Source of the DNA: Escherichia ruysiae
GTDB taxonomy: Bacteria; Pseudomonadota; Gammaproteobacteria; Enterobacterales; Enterobacteriaceae
Assembly (NCBI RefSeq): GCF_902498915.1
Contig: NZ_CABVLQ010000001.1
Length of the DNA: 64,000 bases
Strand: one strand, 5' to 3'
The notes under the pieces are model-generated. The model was not told the DNA's origin and did not search any database. It saw only the letters and a program-made list of their open reading frames with translations. Below are positions 40,204 through 48,868 of the stretch, piece after piece; positions within the stretch are counted from its first letter, which is position 1, and each line of letters begins with the position of its first letter. A program made the translations under genes and the position numbers.

Positions 40204-40265
40204 CGTATTAACGTTGGCATTACACTGCGCAGTATTTAAGGACAACACTTAAGGGTTTTCTACAC

Positions 40266-40733
40266 ATGTCAGAACAAAACAACACCGAAATGACCTTCCA
40301 GATCCAGCGTATTTATACCAAGGATATTTCTTTCGAAGCGCCGAACGCGCCGCACGTTTTCCAGAAAGATTGGCAGCCAGAAGTTAAACTTGATCTGGAT
40401 ACGGCATCTTCTCAACTGGCAGATGACGTTTACGAAGTGGTACTGCGTGTTACCGTAACGGCATCCCTGGGTGAAGAAACCGCGTTCCTGTGCGAAGTTC
40501 AACAGGGCGGTATTTTCTCCATCGCGGGTATCGAAGGCACCCAGATGGCACATTGCCTGGGCGCATACTGCCCGAACATTCTGTTCCCGTATGCTCGTGA
40601 ATGCATCACCAGCATGGTATCTCGCGGTACGTTCCCGCAACTGAACCTTGCGCCGGTTAACTTCGATGCGCTGTTCATGAACTATTTGCAGCAGCAGGCT
40701 GGCGAAGGTACTGAAGAACATCAGGATGCCTGA
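40266..40733 (+). CDS. secB: Protein-export chaperone SecB
   Basis: SecB binds unfolded precursors in the cytoplasm and delivers them to SecA. The 155-residue acidic protein begins [20 protein letters not shown] and has the conserved [12 protein letters not shown] and [12 protein letters not shown] segments that form the tetramer core. Its stop codon shares one base with the gpsA start (TGATG), so translation of the two is coupled. Confidence 0.98.
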
Positions 40734-41752
40734 TGAACCAACGTAATGCTTCAATGACTGTGATCGGTGCCGGCTCGTACGGCACCGCTCTTGCCATCAC
40801 CCTGGCAAGAAATGGCCACGAGGTTGTCCTCTGGGGCCATGACCCTGAACATATCGCGACGCTTGAACGCGACCGCTGTAACGCCGCGTTTCTCCCCGAT
40901 GTGCCTTTTCCCGATACGCTTCACCTTGAAAGCGATCTCGCCACCGCACTGGCAGCCAGCCGCAATATTCTCGTCGTCGTACCCAGCCATGTCTTTGGTG
41001 AAGTGCTGCGCCAGATTAAACCGCTGCTGCGCCCTGATGCGCGCCTGGTGTGGGCGACAAAAGGGCTGGAAGCGGAAACAGGGCGTCTGTTACAGGACGT
41101 AGCGCGCGAGGCGTTAGGCGATCAAATTCCACTGGCGGTTATCTCTGGCCCGACTTTTGCGAAAGAACTGGCGGCGGGTTTACCAACGGCCATTTCGCTG
41201 GCCTCTACCGATCAAACCTTTGCTGATGACCTCCAGCAACTGCTGCACTGCGGCAAAAGTTTCCGCGTTTACAGCAACCCGGATTTCATTGGCGTGCAGC
41301 TTGGCGGCGCGGTGAAAAACGTCATTGCGATCGGTGCCGGCATGTCCGACGGTATCGGTTTCGGGGCGAATGCGCGAACGGCGCTGATCACCCGTGGTCT
41401 GGCTGAAATGTCGCGTCTGGGCACGGCGCTGGGTGCCGATCCTGCCACCTTTATGGGCATGGCAGGTCTGGGCGATCTGGTACTTACCTGCACCGACAAC
41501 CAGTCGCGGAACCGCCGTTTTGGCATGATGCTCGGTCAGGGCATGGATGTACAAAGCGCGCAAGAGAAGATTGGTCAGGTGGTGGAAGGCTACCGCAATA
41601 CGAAAGAAGTCCGCGAACTGGCGCACCGCTTCGGCGTTGAAATGCCAATAACCGAGGAAATTTATCAAGTATTATATTGCGGAAAAAACGCGCGCGAGGC
41701 AGCATTGACTTTATTAGGTCGTGCACGCAAGGACGAGCGAAGCAGCCACTAA
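40733..41752 (+). CDS. gpsA: Glycerol-3-phosphate dehydrogenase (NAD(P)+)
   Basis: GpsA reduces dihydroxyacetone phosphate to sn-glycerol 3-phosphate, the backbone for phospholipids. The 339-residue enzyme has the N-terminal Rossmann motif GAGSYGTALAITLARNG at about residues 12-28 and the substrate-binding GAVKNVIAIGAG containing the catalytic lysine. It overlaps secB by one base, and cysE follows after 79 bases. Confidence 0.98.
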   Translation: MNQRNASMTVIGAGSYGTALAITLARNGHEVVLWGHDPEHIATLERDRCNAAFLPDVPFPDTLHLESDLATALAASRNILVVVPSHVFGEVLRQIKPLLRPDARLVWATKGLEAETGRLLQDVAREALGDQIPLAVISGPTFAKELAAGLPTAISLASTDQTFADDLQQLLHCGKSFRVYSNPDFIGVQLGGAVKNVIAIGAGMSDGIGFGANARTALITRGLAEMSRLGTALGADPATFMGMAGLGDLVLTCTDNQSRNRRFGMMLGQGMDVQSAQEKIGQVVEGYRNTKEVRELAHRFGVEMPITEEIYQVLYCGKNAREAALTLLGRARKDERSSH

Positions 41753-41831
41753 ACCCAGGGAACCTTTGTTACCGCTATGACCCGGCTCGCGCAGAACGAG
41801 CCGGTCATTATCTCATCGTGTGGAGTAAGCA

Positions 41832-42653
41832 ATGTCGTGTGAAGAACTGGAAATTGTCTGGAACAATATTAAAGCGGAAGCCAGAACGCTGGCGGACTGT
41901 GAGCCAATGCTGGCCAGTTTTTACCACGCAACGCTACTCAAGCATGAAAACCTTGGCAGTGCACTGAGCTACATGCTGGCGAACAAGCTGTCATCGCCGA
42001 TTATGCCTGCTATTGCTATCCGTGAAGTGGTGGAAGAAGCCTACGCCGCTGACCCGGAAATGATCGCTTCTGCGGCCTGCGATATTCAGGCGGTGCGTAC
42101 CCGTGACCCGGCAGTTGATAAATACTCAACCCCCTTGTTATACCTGAAAGGTTTTCATGCCTTGCAAGCGTATCGCATCGGTCACTGGCTGTGGAATCAG
42201 GGGCGTCGCGCACTGGCTATTTTTCTGCAAAATCAGGTGTCTGTGACTTTTCAGGTCGATATTCACCCGGCGGCAAAAATTGGTCGCGGTATCATGCTCG
42301 ACCACGCGACAGGCATCGTCGTTGGTGAAACAGCGGTGATTGAAAACGACGTGTCGATTCTGCAATCCGTCACCCTTGGCGGTACGGGCAAAACCAGCGG
42401 CGACCGTCACCCAAAAATTCGTGAAGGCGTGATGATTGGCGCGGGCGCGAAAATTCTCGGCAATATTGAAGTCGGGCGTGGCGCGAAGATTGGCGCGGGT
42501 TCTGTCGTGCTGCAACCAGTGCCGCCGCATACTACCGCTGCTGGCGTTCCGGCGCGTATCGTCGGTAAACCAGACAGCGATAAACCGTCAATGGATATGG
42601 ATCAGCATTTTAACGGCATTCACCATACGTTTGAGTATGGGGATGGGATCTGA
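41832..42653 (+). CDS. cysE: Serine acetyltransferase
   Basis: CysE makes O-acetylserine from serine and acetyl-CoA, the first committed step of cysteine synthesis, and is inhibited by cysteine. The 273-residue protein has an alpha-helical N-terminal domain and a C-terminal left-handed beta-helix with hexapeptide repeats. The catalytic His-Asp region is DIHPAAKIGRGIMLDHATG. The C-terminal tail ending YGDGI binds CysK. Confidence 0.98.
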   Translation: MSCEELEIVWNNIKAEARTLADCEPMLASFYHATLLKHENLGSALSYMLANKLSSPIMPAIAIREVVEEAYAADPEMIASAACDIQAVRTRDPAVDKYSTPLLYLKGFHALQAYRIGHWLWNQGRRALAIFLQNQVSVTFQVDIHPAAKIGRGIMLDHATGIVVGETAVIENDVSILQSVTLGGTGKTSGDRHPKIREGVMIGAGAKILGNIEVGRGAKIGAGSVVLQPVPPHTTAAGVPARIVGKPDSDKPSMDMDQHFNGIHHTFEYGDGI

Positions 42654-42667
42654 CGTCCTGTGCTCGT

Positions 42668-42705
42668 GCCGGATGCGATGCTAACCGCATCTTATCCGGC
42701 CTGGC
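42668..42705. repeat. REP element between cysE and trmL
   Basis: GCCGGATGCG at 42668-42677 faces CGCATCTTATCCGGC, ending at 42700, with an imperfect loop typical of REP (PU) sequences. It lies between two convergent genes and can stabilise both transcript ends. Confidence 0.85.
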
Positions 42706-42709
42706 GTAA

Positions 42710-43183
42710 CTAATCTCTCAACACCGCTCCCGGATATCCCAACTGCCGCCAGGCTTCATACACCACGACCGACACCGCATTGGACAGGTTCATGCTGCGG
42801 CTGTCCGGCACCATTGGAATACGAATTTTTTGTTCAGCGGGCAGAGCATCAAGAATGCTCGCTGGCAGGCCGCGTGTTTCCGGGCCGAACATCAGATAGT
42901 CGCCATCCTGATAGCTTACGGCGCTATGGGCGGGAGTGCCTTTAGTGGTGAGGGCAAACAGACGCTGGGGATTTTCTGCTCTAAGGAACGCGCTATAGTC
43001 ATGATGACGCGTAACGGCAGTAAACTCGTGATAGTCCAGCCCCGCGCGGCGCAGGCGCTTATCGTCCCAGGCAAATCCCATCGGTTCGATGATATGCAGA
43101 CGAAAGCCGGTATTAGCGCAAAGACGGATGATGTTGCCAGTGTTTGGCGGAATTTCTGGTTCGTAAAGTACGATGTTTAGCAT
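42710..43183 (-). CDS. trmL: tRNA (cytidine/uridine-2'-O)-methyltransferase TrmL
   Basis: TrmL (formerly YibK) methylates the wobble ribose at position 34 of leucine tRNAs. It is a minimal SPOUT enzyme of 157 residues without an added RNA-binding domain. The SAM-binding knot is formed by LMFGPETRGLP and IPMVPDSRSMNLSNAV. The N-terminus is MLNIVLYEPEIPPNTGNI. Confidence 0.97.
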   Translation of the reverse strand: MLNIVLYEPEIPPNTGNIIRLCANTGFRLHIIEPMGFAWDDKRLRRAGLDYHEFTAVTRHHDYSAFLRAENPQRLFALTTKGTPAHSAVSYQDGDYLMFGPETRGLPASILDALPAEQKIRIPMVPDSRSMNLSNAVSVVVYEAWRQLGYPGAVLRD

Positions 43184-43239
43184 ACTGCCCCCTTAGTGCG
43201 GGGGCAGGATAGCAGAAAATTGGGGATTAGTGCGGCCTT

Positions 43240-43278
43240 TTCCCCTCACCCCGGCCCTCTCCCCGGAGGGGCGAGGGA
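43240..43278. repeat. GC-rich palindromic element (boxC-like) at the left edge of the 153-bp array
   Basis: Written on the plus strand, CCCCTCACCCC, a short link and CCCTCTCCCCGGAGGGG with GAGGG form an imperfect GC palindrome. It resembles the boxC family of E. coli intergenic repeats as I remember it. The same element in inverse orientation closes the array at about 43739-43770. Confidence 0.65.
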
Positions 43279-43315
43279 GAAAAAAAGAGTGCGGTGTCGT
43301 TTCAGAGTGAGGGAG

Positions 43316-43774
43316 ACAATGTAGTGTCGGGCAGGTAAGGTCTTTTCTCCTCACCTTAAAGAAGCCAGGAGGAAAATAGGGCGAGGAATTGTTTTTAGCC
43401 TGAGGGAGTACAGACAGCGCCGAACGGTTCCCTCTCCCCGGAGGGGCGAGGGAGAAAAGGTGAGGGAGACAATGTAGTGTCGGGCAGGTAAGGTCTTTTC
43501 TCCTCACCTTAAAGAAGCCAGGAGGAAAATAGGGCGAGGAATTGTTTTCAGCCTGAGGGAGTACAGACAGCGTCGATCGGTTCCCTCTCCCCGGAGGGGT
43601 GAGGGAGAAAAGGTGAGGGAGACAATGTAGTGTCGGGCAGGTAAGGTCTTTTCTCCTCACCTTAAAGAAGCCTGGAGGAAAATAGGGCGAGGAATTGTTT
43701 TCAGCCTGAGGGAGTACAGACAGCGCCGATCGGTTCCCTCTCCCTGAGGGAGAGGGTTAGGGTGAGGGGGCGCA
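43316..43774. repeat. Tandem array of three 153-bp units between trmL and lldD
   Basis: Units begin ACAATGTAGTGTCGGG at 43316, 43469 and 43622, exactly 153 bases apart, and differ by only a few bases. Each holds CTCCTCACCTTAAAGAAGCC and a GC palindrome CCCTCTCCCCGGAGGGG; the third unit ends in a variant CCCTCTCCCTGAGGGAG followed by GGGTTAGGGTGAGGGGG. Because 153 is divisible by three, a reverse frame (43193-43660) stays open across two units, but it shows only the repeat translated and no protein family. Confidence 0.93.
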
Positions 43775-43779
43775 AACGA

Positions 43780-44970
43780 CTATGCTGCATTCCCTTTCGC
43801 CATCGGAGCCAGCGCCGCAGGCAACTCTTTACCCAGCCCCTGAACCAGCGAATCTTCCGTAATCTCACTGATGGATTTCGCGCCAGTCAGCGTCATCGCC
43901 ACTTTCATCTCTTTCTCGATCAGATTCAGCAAGTTCGCCACGCCCGCCTGACCCGCTGTTGCCAGCGCATACAGGAACGCACGACCCAGCAGTACGGTAT
44001 CGGCACCGAGCGCGATCATACGCACGACATCAAGTCCGTTACGAATCCCGCTATCTGCCAGAATGGCGATATCACCTTTCACCGCATCCGCGATAGCAGG
44101 CAGCGCACGAGCGGAAGAGAGTACACCGTCCAGCTGGCGGCCACCATGGTTAGAAACCACAATCCCATCAGCACCAAAACGTACTGCATCACGCGCATCT
44201 TCCGGGTCGAGGATCCCTTTGATCACCATCGGGCCATCCCAGAAATCGCGGATCCACTCAAGGTCTTTCCATGAGATGGACGGATCGAAGTTATTCCCCA
44301 GCCAGCCGATGTAATCTTCCAGTCCGGTCGGTTTACCGAGATAGGCCGAAATATTACCTAAATCATGCGGACGACCGTTCAGGCCGACATCCCATGCCCA
44401 TTGCGGATGCGTCACCGCCTGCAAGTAGCGGCGCATTGCAGCGTTCGGGCCGCTCATACCAGAATGTGCATCACGATAACGTGCGCCTGGCGTCGGCATA
44501 TCCACGGTGAAAACCAGTGTCGAACAGCCCGCCGCTTTTGCCCGTTCCAGTGCGTTACGCATAAAGCCGCGATCGCGCAGCACATAAAGCTGGAACCACA
44601 TCGGACGTTTGATAGCTGGAGCGACTTCTTCAATCGGGCAAACTGAAACCGTCGAGAGAGTAAACGGAATGCCGTGAGCATCAGCCGCTTTGGCAGCCTG
44701 AACTTCACCGCGACGCGCATACATGCCGCACAAACCCACCGGAGCCAGCGCCACCGGCATCGACAGCTTTTCATTAAACAGCGTCGTTTCCAGGCTTAAG
44801 TCGGACATGTTTTTCAGAATGCGTTGGCGCAGCGCCACTTCTGACAAATCCTCCACGTTGCGGCGCAGCGTGTATTCAGAATATGCACCACCATCCATAT
44901 AGTGGAACAGGAACGGCGGCAGAATGCGTTGCGCTGCGGCGCGATAATCGCTGGCTGCGGAAATAATCAT
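43780..44970 (-). CDS. lldD: L-lactate dehydrogenase (quinone), FMN-dependent
   Basis: LldD oxidises L-lactate to pyruvate at the inner membrane and passes electrons to quinone. The 396-residue protein is of the FMN-dependent alpha-hydroxyacid dehydrogenase family; the catalytic histidine lies in VVSNHGGRQLDG, and FMN-binding segments include LAPVGLCGMYARRGE and ILADSGIRNGLDV. Its start overlaps the lldR stop by 4 bases (ATGA). It is the last gene of lldPRD. Confidence 0.97.
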   Translation of the reverse strand: MIISAASDYRAAAQRILPPFLFHYMDGGAYSEYTLRRNVEDLSEVALRQRILKNMSDLSLETTLFNEKLSMPVALAPVGLCGMYARRGEVQAAKAADAHGIPFTLSTVSVCPIEEVAPAIKRPMWFQLYVLRDRGFMRNALERAKAAGCSTLVFTVDMPTPGARYRDAHSGMSGPNAAMRRYLQAVTHPQWAWDVGLNGRPHDLGNISAYLGKPTGLEDYIGWLGNNFDPSISWKDLEWIRDFWDGPMVIKGILDPEDARDAVRFGADGIVVSNHGGRQLDGVLSSARALPAIADAVKGDIAILADSGIRNGLDVVRMIALGADTVLLGRAFLYALATAGQAGVANLLNLIEKEMKVAMTLTGAKSISEITEDSLVQGLGKELPAALAPMAKGNAA

Positions 44971-45743
44971 GCGTTTTTCTCCCTCGAATGCTCATTATGC
45001 TCACCGGGCAGGCGGGTAATGCGTGCACGGCGAGCCTGATCTTCATCGAATCGTTTCATGGTGGTGTGGACAAAGCTGAGGTGCGCCATCATTGCTTTAC
45101 GCGCACCGTCGGCATCACCGGCAAAAATGGCGTTAATGACCGCCTGATGCTGTTCAGTCAGTTGCGAAAAAACGGGCGGCACCAGATACATCCGCTGACG
45201 ACTTTGCATCACTGAAGATTGCAGGACATCAAAGAAACCGCGCATGGTTTGCAGCAGCACGATGTTATGTGAGGCTTCGGCAATTGCCAGGTGAAAACGA
45301 ACGTCCGCTTGCGAGGCGAGATCCGGGTCTTCACTCAGCGTCGCTTCAAAGCAGAGCTGTATCTTTTCTTTATCGGCTTGTGTGGCACGCATTGCTGCGT
45401 GCCAGGCGGTGCTGGCCTCAATGGCGTAGCGGGCTTCCAGAATATCGAAGCTGTAATCCGGATCATCGGCCATTAGCGTTTTCAGCGGCTGGACGATGTT
45501 TTGCTCCGACCACGCGTCATGGCGCCAGCGGATAAACGTCCCGCCACCGCGACGACTAAGCAGCACACCTTCACTGACCAGTTTTGCCAGCGCCTCGCGC
45601 AGGGAATTGCGCGACACGCCGAGCTGCATCGCCAGTTGGCGTTCAGCGGGCAACTTCATGCCCGGTTCCAGATTTTGTTCATCAATCAGCGCCCGCACAC
45701 GGGAAGCTACCTCGTCTGACAGGCGTCTGGGTATAACCATCAT
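44967..45743 (-). CDS. lldR: GntR-family regulator LldR
   Basis: LldR represses lldPRD without L-lactate and activates it with lactate. The start at 45743 (MMVIPRRLSDEV) gives 258 residues. The winged helix-turn-helix is at about residues 10-70 (LAMQLGVSRNSLREALAKL, then LLSRRGGGTFIR), and the FadR-like all-helical effector domain follows. It overlaps lldP by one base and lldD by four, so the three are translationally coupled. Two candidate operators lie upstream of lldP. Confidence 0.96.
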   Translation of the reverse strand: MMVIPRRLSDEVASRVRALIDEQNLEPGMKLPAERQLAMQLGVSRNSLREALAKLVSEGVLLSRRGGGTFIRWRHDAWSEQNIVQPLKTLMADDPDYSFDILEARYAIEASTAWHAAMRATQADKEKIQLCFEATLSEDPDLASQADVRFHLAIAEASHNIVLLQTMRGFFDVLQSSVMQSRQRMYLVPPVFSQLTEQHQAVINAIFAGDADGARKAMMAHLSFVHTTMKRFDEDQARRARITRLPGEHNEHSREKNA

Positions 45744-47398
45744 TACGGAATCATCCACGTTAAGACGTAGGCCTGAAGCGTGGTAATCACGCCCACCATA
45801 CAGGTGAAGATCAGGCTGTGTTTGACAGTAAAGCGGAACAGATCTGACTCTTTGCCCACGAGTCCTACCGCCGCACAGGCAATGGCGATGGACTGCGGGG
45901 AGATCATCTTGCCGGTGACGCCGCCGGTGGTGTTGGCAGCAACCAGCAACAGATCAGAGACGCCAATTTGTTGTGCTGCGGTGGCTTGCAGCGCGGCAAA
46001 CAGGGCGTTAGATGACGTATCCGATCCGGTCAGGAATACCCCCAGCCAGCCGAGGAACGGCGAGAAGAAGGTGAATGCATGACCGGTGTGTGCCAGTGCC
46101 AGCGCCAGCGTTGACGACAGCCCTGAATAGTTCGAGATAAAGGCGAACGCCAGCACCATGCCGATGGAGTAGATGGGGAGCGCCAGTTCTTTCAGTGTGC
46201 TGCCGAAGGTGCTGATGGCGTCAGAGGGTTTCATCTTCAGCCAGACGATAGAGAGCAGCGCAGCAAACAGAATGGCAGTACCGGTGGCAGAGAACCAGTC
46301 AAACTTAAATACGGCGGCATAGGCAGTGGCTTCGCTGACAACTGGCGGCATACGGGCAACCAGTTTGTCGAGATACGGCACCGGAATGTTGATCACCCAC
46401 TCATACAGCACACCACCCGAAGCGAACAAGGCTTTAAACGGCGGAATACTCCACAGCGTTACGGTGGCGGTCAGGAACAGGAACGGTGTCCAGGCACGTA
46501 ACACCTGACCTGCGGTGTAACCGGTGTGAGCCAGCGTCATATCAACCTGGGATGCACCCAGATCGCCGAAGCGGAAGACGCGCACCGGCTGCCAACGTTT
46601 GAGGAACAGTGTCAGGCAGAGCAGCGATACCAGCGAAGAGATAATGTCCGGCAGTTCCGGCCCAATAAAGTTAGAGCTAAGGTACTGTGCGATGGCAAAC
46701 GAGCCGCCCGCAACCACGACCGCAGGCCAGGTTTCTTTGATACCGCGCCAGCCGTCCATAATCGCCATGATCCAGAACAGCACGATAATGGTCATAAACG
46801 GTAGCTGACGTCCCACCATCTGGCCAATCTCAAAGCTGTCGATGCCTGTCACCTGTCCGGCAACCAGAATCGGAATGCCCATCGCGCCAAATGCCACCGG
46901 CGCGGTGTTAACAATCAGGCACAACCCGGCGGCGTACAGCGGTTTAAAGCCCAGCCCGACCAGCAATGCGGCGGTAATTGCTACCGGTGCGCCAAAGCCT
47001 GCGGCACCTTCGAGAAATGCGCCGAAACAGAAACCGACGATCAGCATTTGCAGGCGCTGGTCAGGGGTTATTGAAAGAATAGATGAGCGGATGATGTCAA
47101 ACTGTCCGGTTTTCACCGAGATCTTATAGACGAACACCGCTGCAATAATGATCCACGCGATGGGCCACAAACCGTAGAAGAAGCCATAAACCACTGAGGC
47201 CAGCGCATTGGCGACCGGCATTTTGTAGAACAATAGCGCGACGGTCAGAGCGATAACGACTGTCCATGTGGCGGCGACATAGCCTTTTAGTTTGAGCTTA
47301 ATAAGCGCAAAGAAAAAAAACAGGATGGGAAGCGATGCTATCAGGCTGGAAAGCCAGATATTCCCGGCGGGATCGTAGTTTTGTTGCCAGAGATTCAT
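45743..47398 (-). CDS. lldP: L-lactate permease
   Basis: LldP is the proton symporter for L-lactate (also D-lactate and glycolate). The 551-residue protein has about twelve or more membrane helices and belongs to the LctP family, with the conserved GAFLEGAAGFGAPVAI and GVFLTGSDTSSNALFA segments. The start MNLWQQNYDPAG at 47398 is preceded by CAGGAGACC, a good ribosome site. It is the first gene of lldPRD. Confidence 0.97.
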   Translation of the reverse strand: MNLWQQNYDPAGNIWLSSLIASLPILFFFFALIKLKLKGYVAATWTVVIALTVALLFYKMPVANALASVVYGFFYGLWPIAWIIIAAVFVYKISVKTGQFDIIRSSILSITPDQRLQMLIVGFCFGAFLEGAAGFGAPVAITAALLVGLGFKPLYAAGLCLIVNTAPVAFGAMGIPILVAGQVTGIDSFEIGQMVGRQLPFMTIIVLFWIMAIMDGWRGIKETWPAVVVAGGSFAIAQYLSSNFIGPELPDIISSLVSLLCLTLFLKRWQPVRVFRFGDLGASQVDMTLAHTGYTAGQVLRAWTPFLFLTATVTLWSIPPFKALFASGGVLYEWVINIPVPYLDKLVARMPPVVSEATAYAAVFKFDWFSATGTAILFAALLSIVWLKMKPSDAISTFGSTLKELALPIYSIGMVLAFAFISNYSGLSSTLALALAHTGHAFTFFSPFLGWLGVFLTGSDTSSNALFAALQATAAQQIGVSDLLLVAANTTGGVTGKMISPQSIAIACAAVGLVGKESDLFRFTVKHSLIFTCMVGVITTLQAYVLTWMIP

Positions 47399-47473
47399 TG
47401 CAGGTCTCCTGGAGGCCACGCACATCGTGTAATGAGTCTGTTGCTCATCTGCTTGTCACACGTTGTGTAAAAG

Positions 47474-47484
47474 TGGCACTGCCA
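47474..47484. promoter_or_regulatory. Candidate LldR operator near the promoter (O2)
   Basis: TGGCACTGCCA is a perfect inverted repeat of five bases around one central base, 76 bases upstream of the lldP ATG. It matches the FadR-subfamily operator type (TGG...CCA). From memory, K-12 has an operator just downstream of the lldP transcription start, and this would be its counterpart. Confidence 0.7.
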
Positions 47485-47596
47485 ATTTTGTTGTGTAGGG
47501 ATAATGACAATAAATGGTTAACTAAATGTTATGCATTGGCAACGTTAATGTGAGTTTTAATTGGGGAACTGTGAACCAGAGGTCAGATAAGCGAAG

Positions 47597-47613
47597 AATT
47601 GGTAGGGCCAATT
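47597..47613. promoter_or_regulatory. Candidate upstream LldR operator (O1)
   Basis: AATTGG and CCAATT flank a five-base centre, forming a perfect 6-bp inverted repeat. Its centre is 126 bases from the centre of the promoter-proximal site, close to the spacing I recall for the two K-12 LldR operators (about 127). A DNA loop between the two could allow repression. Confidence 0.7.
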
Positions 47614-47650
47614 ATTGTGGGGGAGAAAAATTTGCTGCGGAGCTGGCTTG

Positions 47651-48753
47651 TGCCCCTCACCCTAACCCTCTCCCCGGAGGGGCGAGGGGACTGATTGTGC
47701 TCGGTGTTAGATGGAGCGCGTCCTTCAGCAATGCAAGAAAACCATTATGCACGGTATCAAATGCAGCACGTTTCCTCCCTCGCCCCTTTGGGGAGAGGGT
47801 CGGGGTGAGGGGGGCAGCGCGCACGAGACCCCACACCAGCCCGGAGATGCAAGAAAACCATTATGCACGGTATCAGATGCAACACGTTTTTTCCCCTCGC
47901 CCCTTTGGGGAGAGCGCCGGGGTGAGGGGGGCAGCGCGCACGAGACCCCACACCAGCCCGGCGATGCAAGAAAACCATTATGCACGGTATCAAATGCAGC
48001 ACGTTTTCCCCCTCGCCCCTTTGGGGAGAGGGTCGGGGTGAGGGGGGCAGCGCGCACGATGCCCCACACCAGCCCGGCAATGCAAGAAAACCATTATGCA
48101 CGGTATCAGATGCAGCACGTTTTCCCCCTCGCCCCTTTGGGGAGAGGGGCGGGGTGAGGGGATCAGCGCGCACGAGACCCCACATCAGCCCGGCAATGCA
48201 AGAAAACCATTATGCACGGTATCAGATGCAGCACGTTTTTCCCCCTCGCCCCTTTGGGGAGAGGGGCGGGGTGAGGGGATCAGCGCGCACGAGACCCCAC
48301 ACCAGCCCGGCAATGCAAGAAAACCATTATGCACGGTATCAGATGCAGCACGTTTTTCCCCCTCGCCCCTTTGGGGAGAGGGTCGGGGTGAGGGGGCAGC
48401 GCGCACGAGACCCCACACCAGCCCGGCAATGCAAGAAAACCATTATGCACGGTATCAGATGCAGCACGTTTTTCCCCCTCGCCCCTTTGGGGAGAGGGGC
48501 GGGGTGAGGGGGCAGCGCGCACGATGCCCCACACCAGCCCGGCGATGCAAGAAAACCATTATGCACGGTATCAAATGCAGCACGTTTTTCCCCCTCGCCC
48601 CTTTGGGGAGAGCGCCGGGGTGAGGGGGCAGCGCGCACGAGACCCCACATCAGCCCGGCAATGCAAGAAAACCATTATGCACGGTATCAAATGCAGCACG
48701 TTTTTCCCCCTCGCCCCTTTGGGGAGAGGGTCGGGGTGAGGGGATCAGCGCGC
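47651..48753. repeat. Tandem array of nine 116/117-bp units between lldP and upaG
   Basis: ATGCAAGAAAACCATTATGC recurs at 47731, 47847, 47964, 48080, 48196, 48313, 48429, 48545 and 48661, spaced 116 or 117 bases. Each unit also has a GC-rich imperfect palindrome (CCCTCGCCCCTTTGGGGAGAGGG, shown here as CCCCTTTGGGG at its centre) and a link GCAGCGCGCACGA. A related palindrome at 47655-47692 precedes the first unit. Units are directly adjacent with no unique spacers, so this is not CRISPR. Frames open on both strands across the array are low-complexity translations and not genes. Confidence 0.95.
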
Positions 48754-48810
48754 ATGTAGCCTCAAGCTAATGTCAAAAAGCCGAAGTCACAATTTGTGCA
48801 ATTTTCAAAC

Positions 48811-48845
48811 AAAAAAAGGGCAACCCTCCTCAGAGAATTGCCCTT
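48811..48845 (-). terminator. upaG terminator
   Basis: Read on the minus strand, a GGGCAA/TTGCCC stem closes around a loop and is followed by seven T residues (the A run at 48811-48817 on the plus strand). It lies 24 bases after the upaG stop. Confidence 0.9.
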
Positions 48846-48868
48846 AGTCACACTAACTTAATGGGTCA

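Noticed and set aside
43193..43660. 155-codon reverse frame between trmL and lldD as a repeat protein
   Set aside because: It is open only because the repeat period is divisible by three. It has no signal, family motif or good start, and its codon pattern is that of the palindromes.
47526..48739. Several overlapping frames of 70-175 codons across the 116/117-bp array on both strands
   Set aside because: The unit length changes frame between copies, and all the translations are the same low-complexity sequence shifted; none has a supported start.
47651..48753. Repeat array as a CRISPR locus
   Set aside because: Units are about 116 bases and adjoin directly; there are no unique spacers, no 23-50 base repeats and no cas genes in the window.
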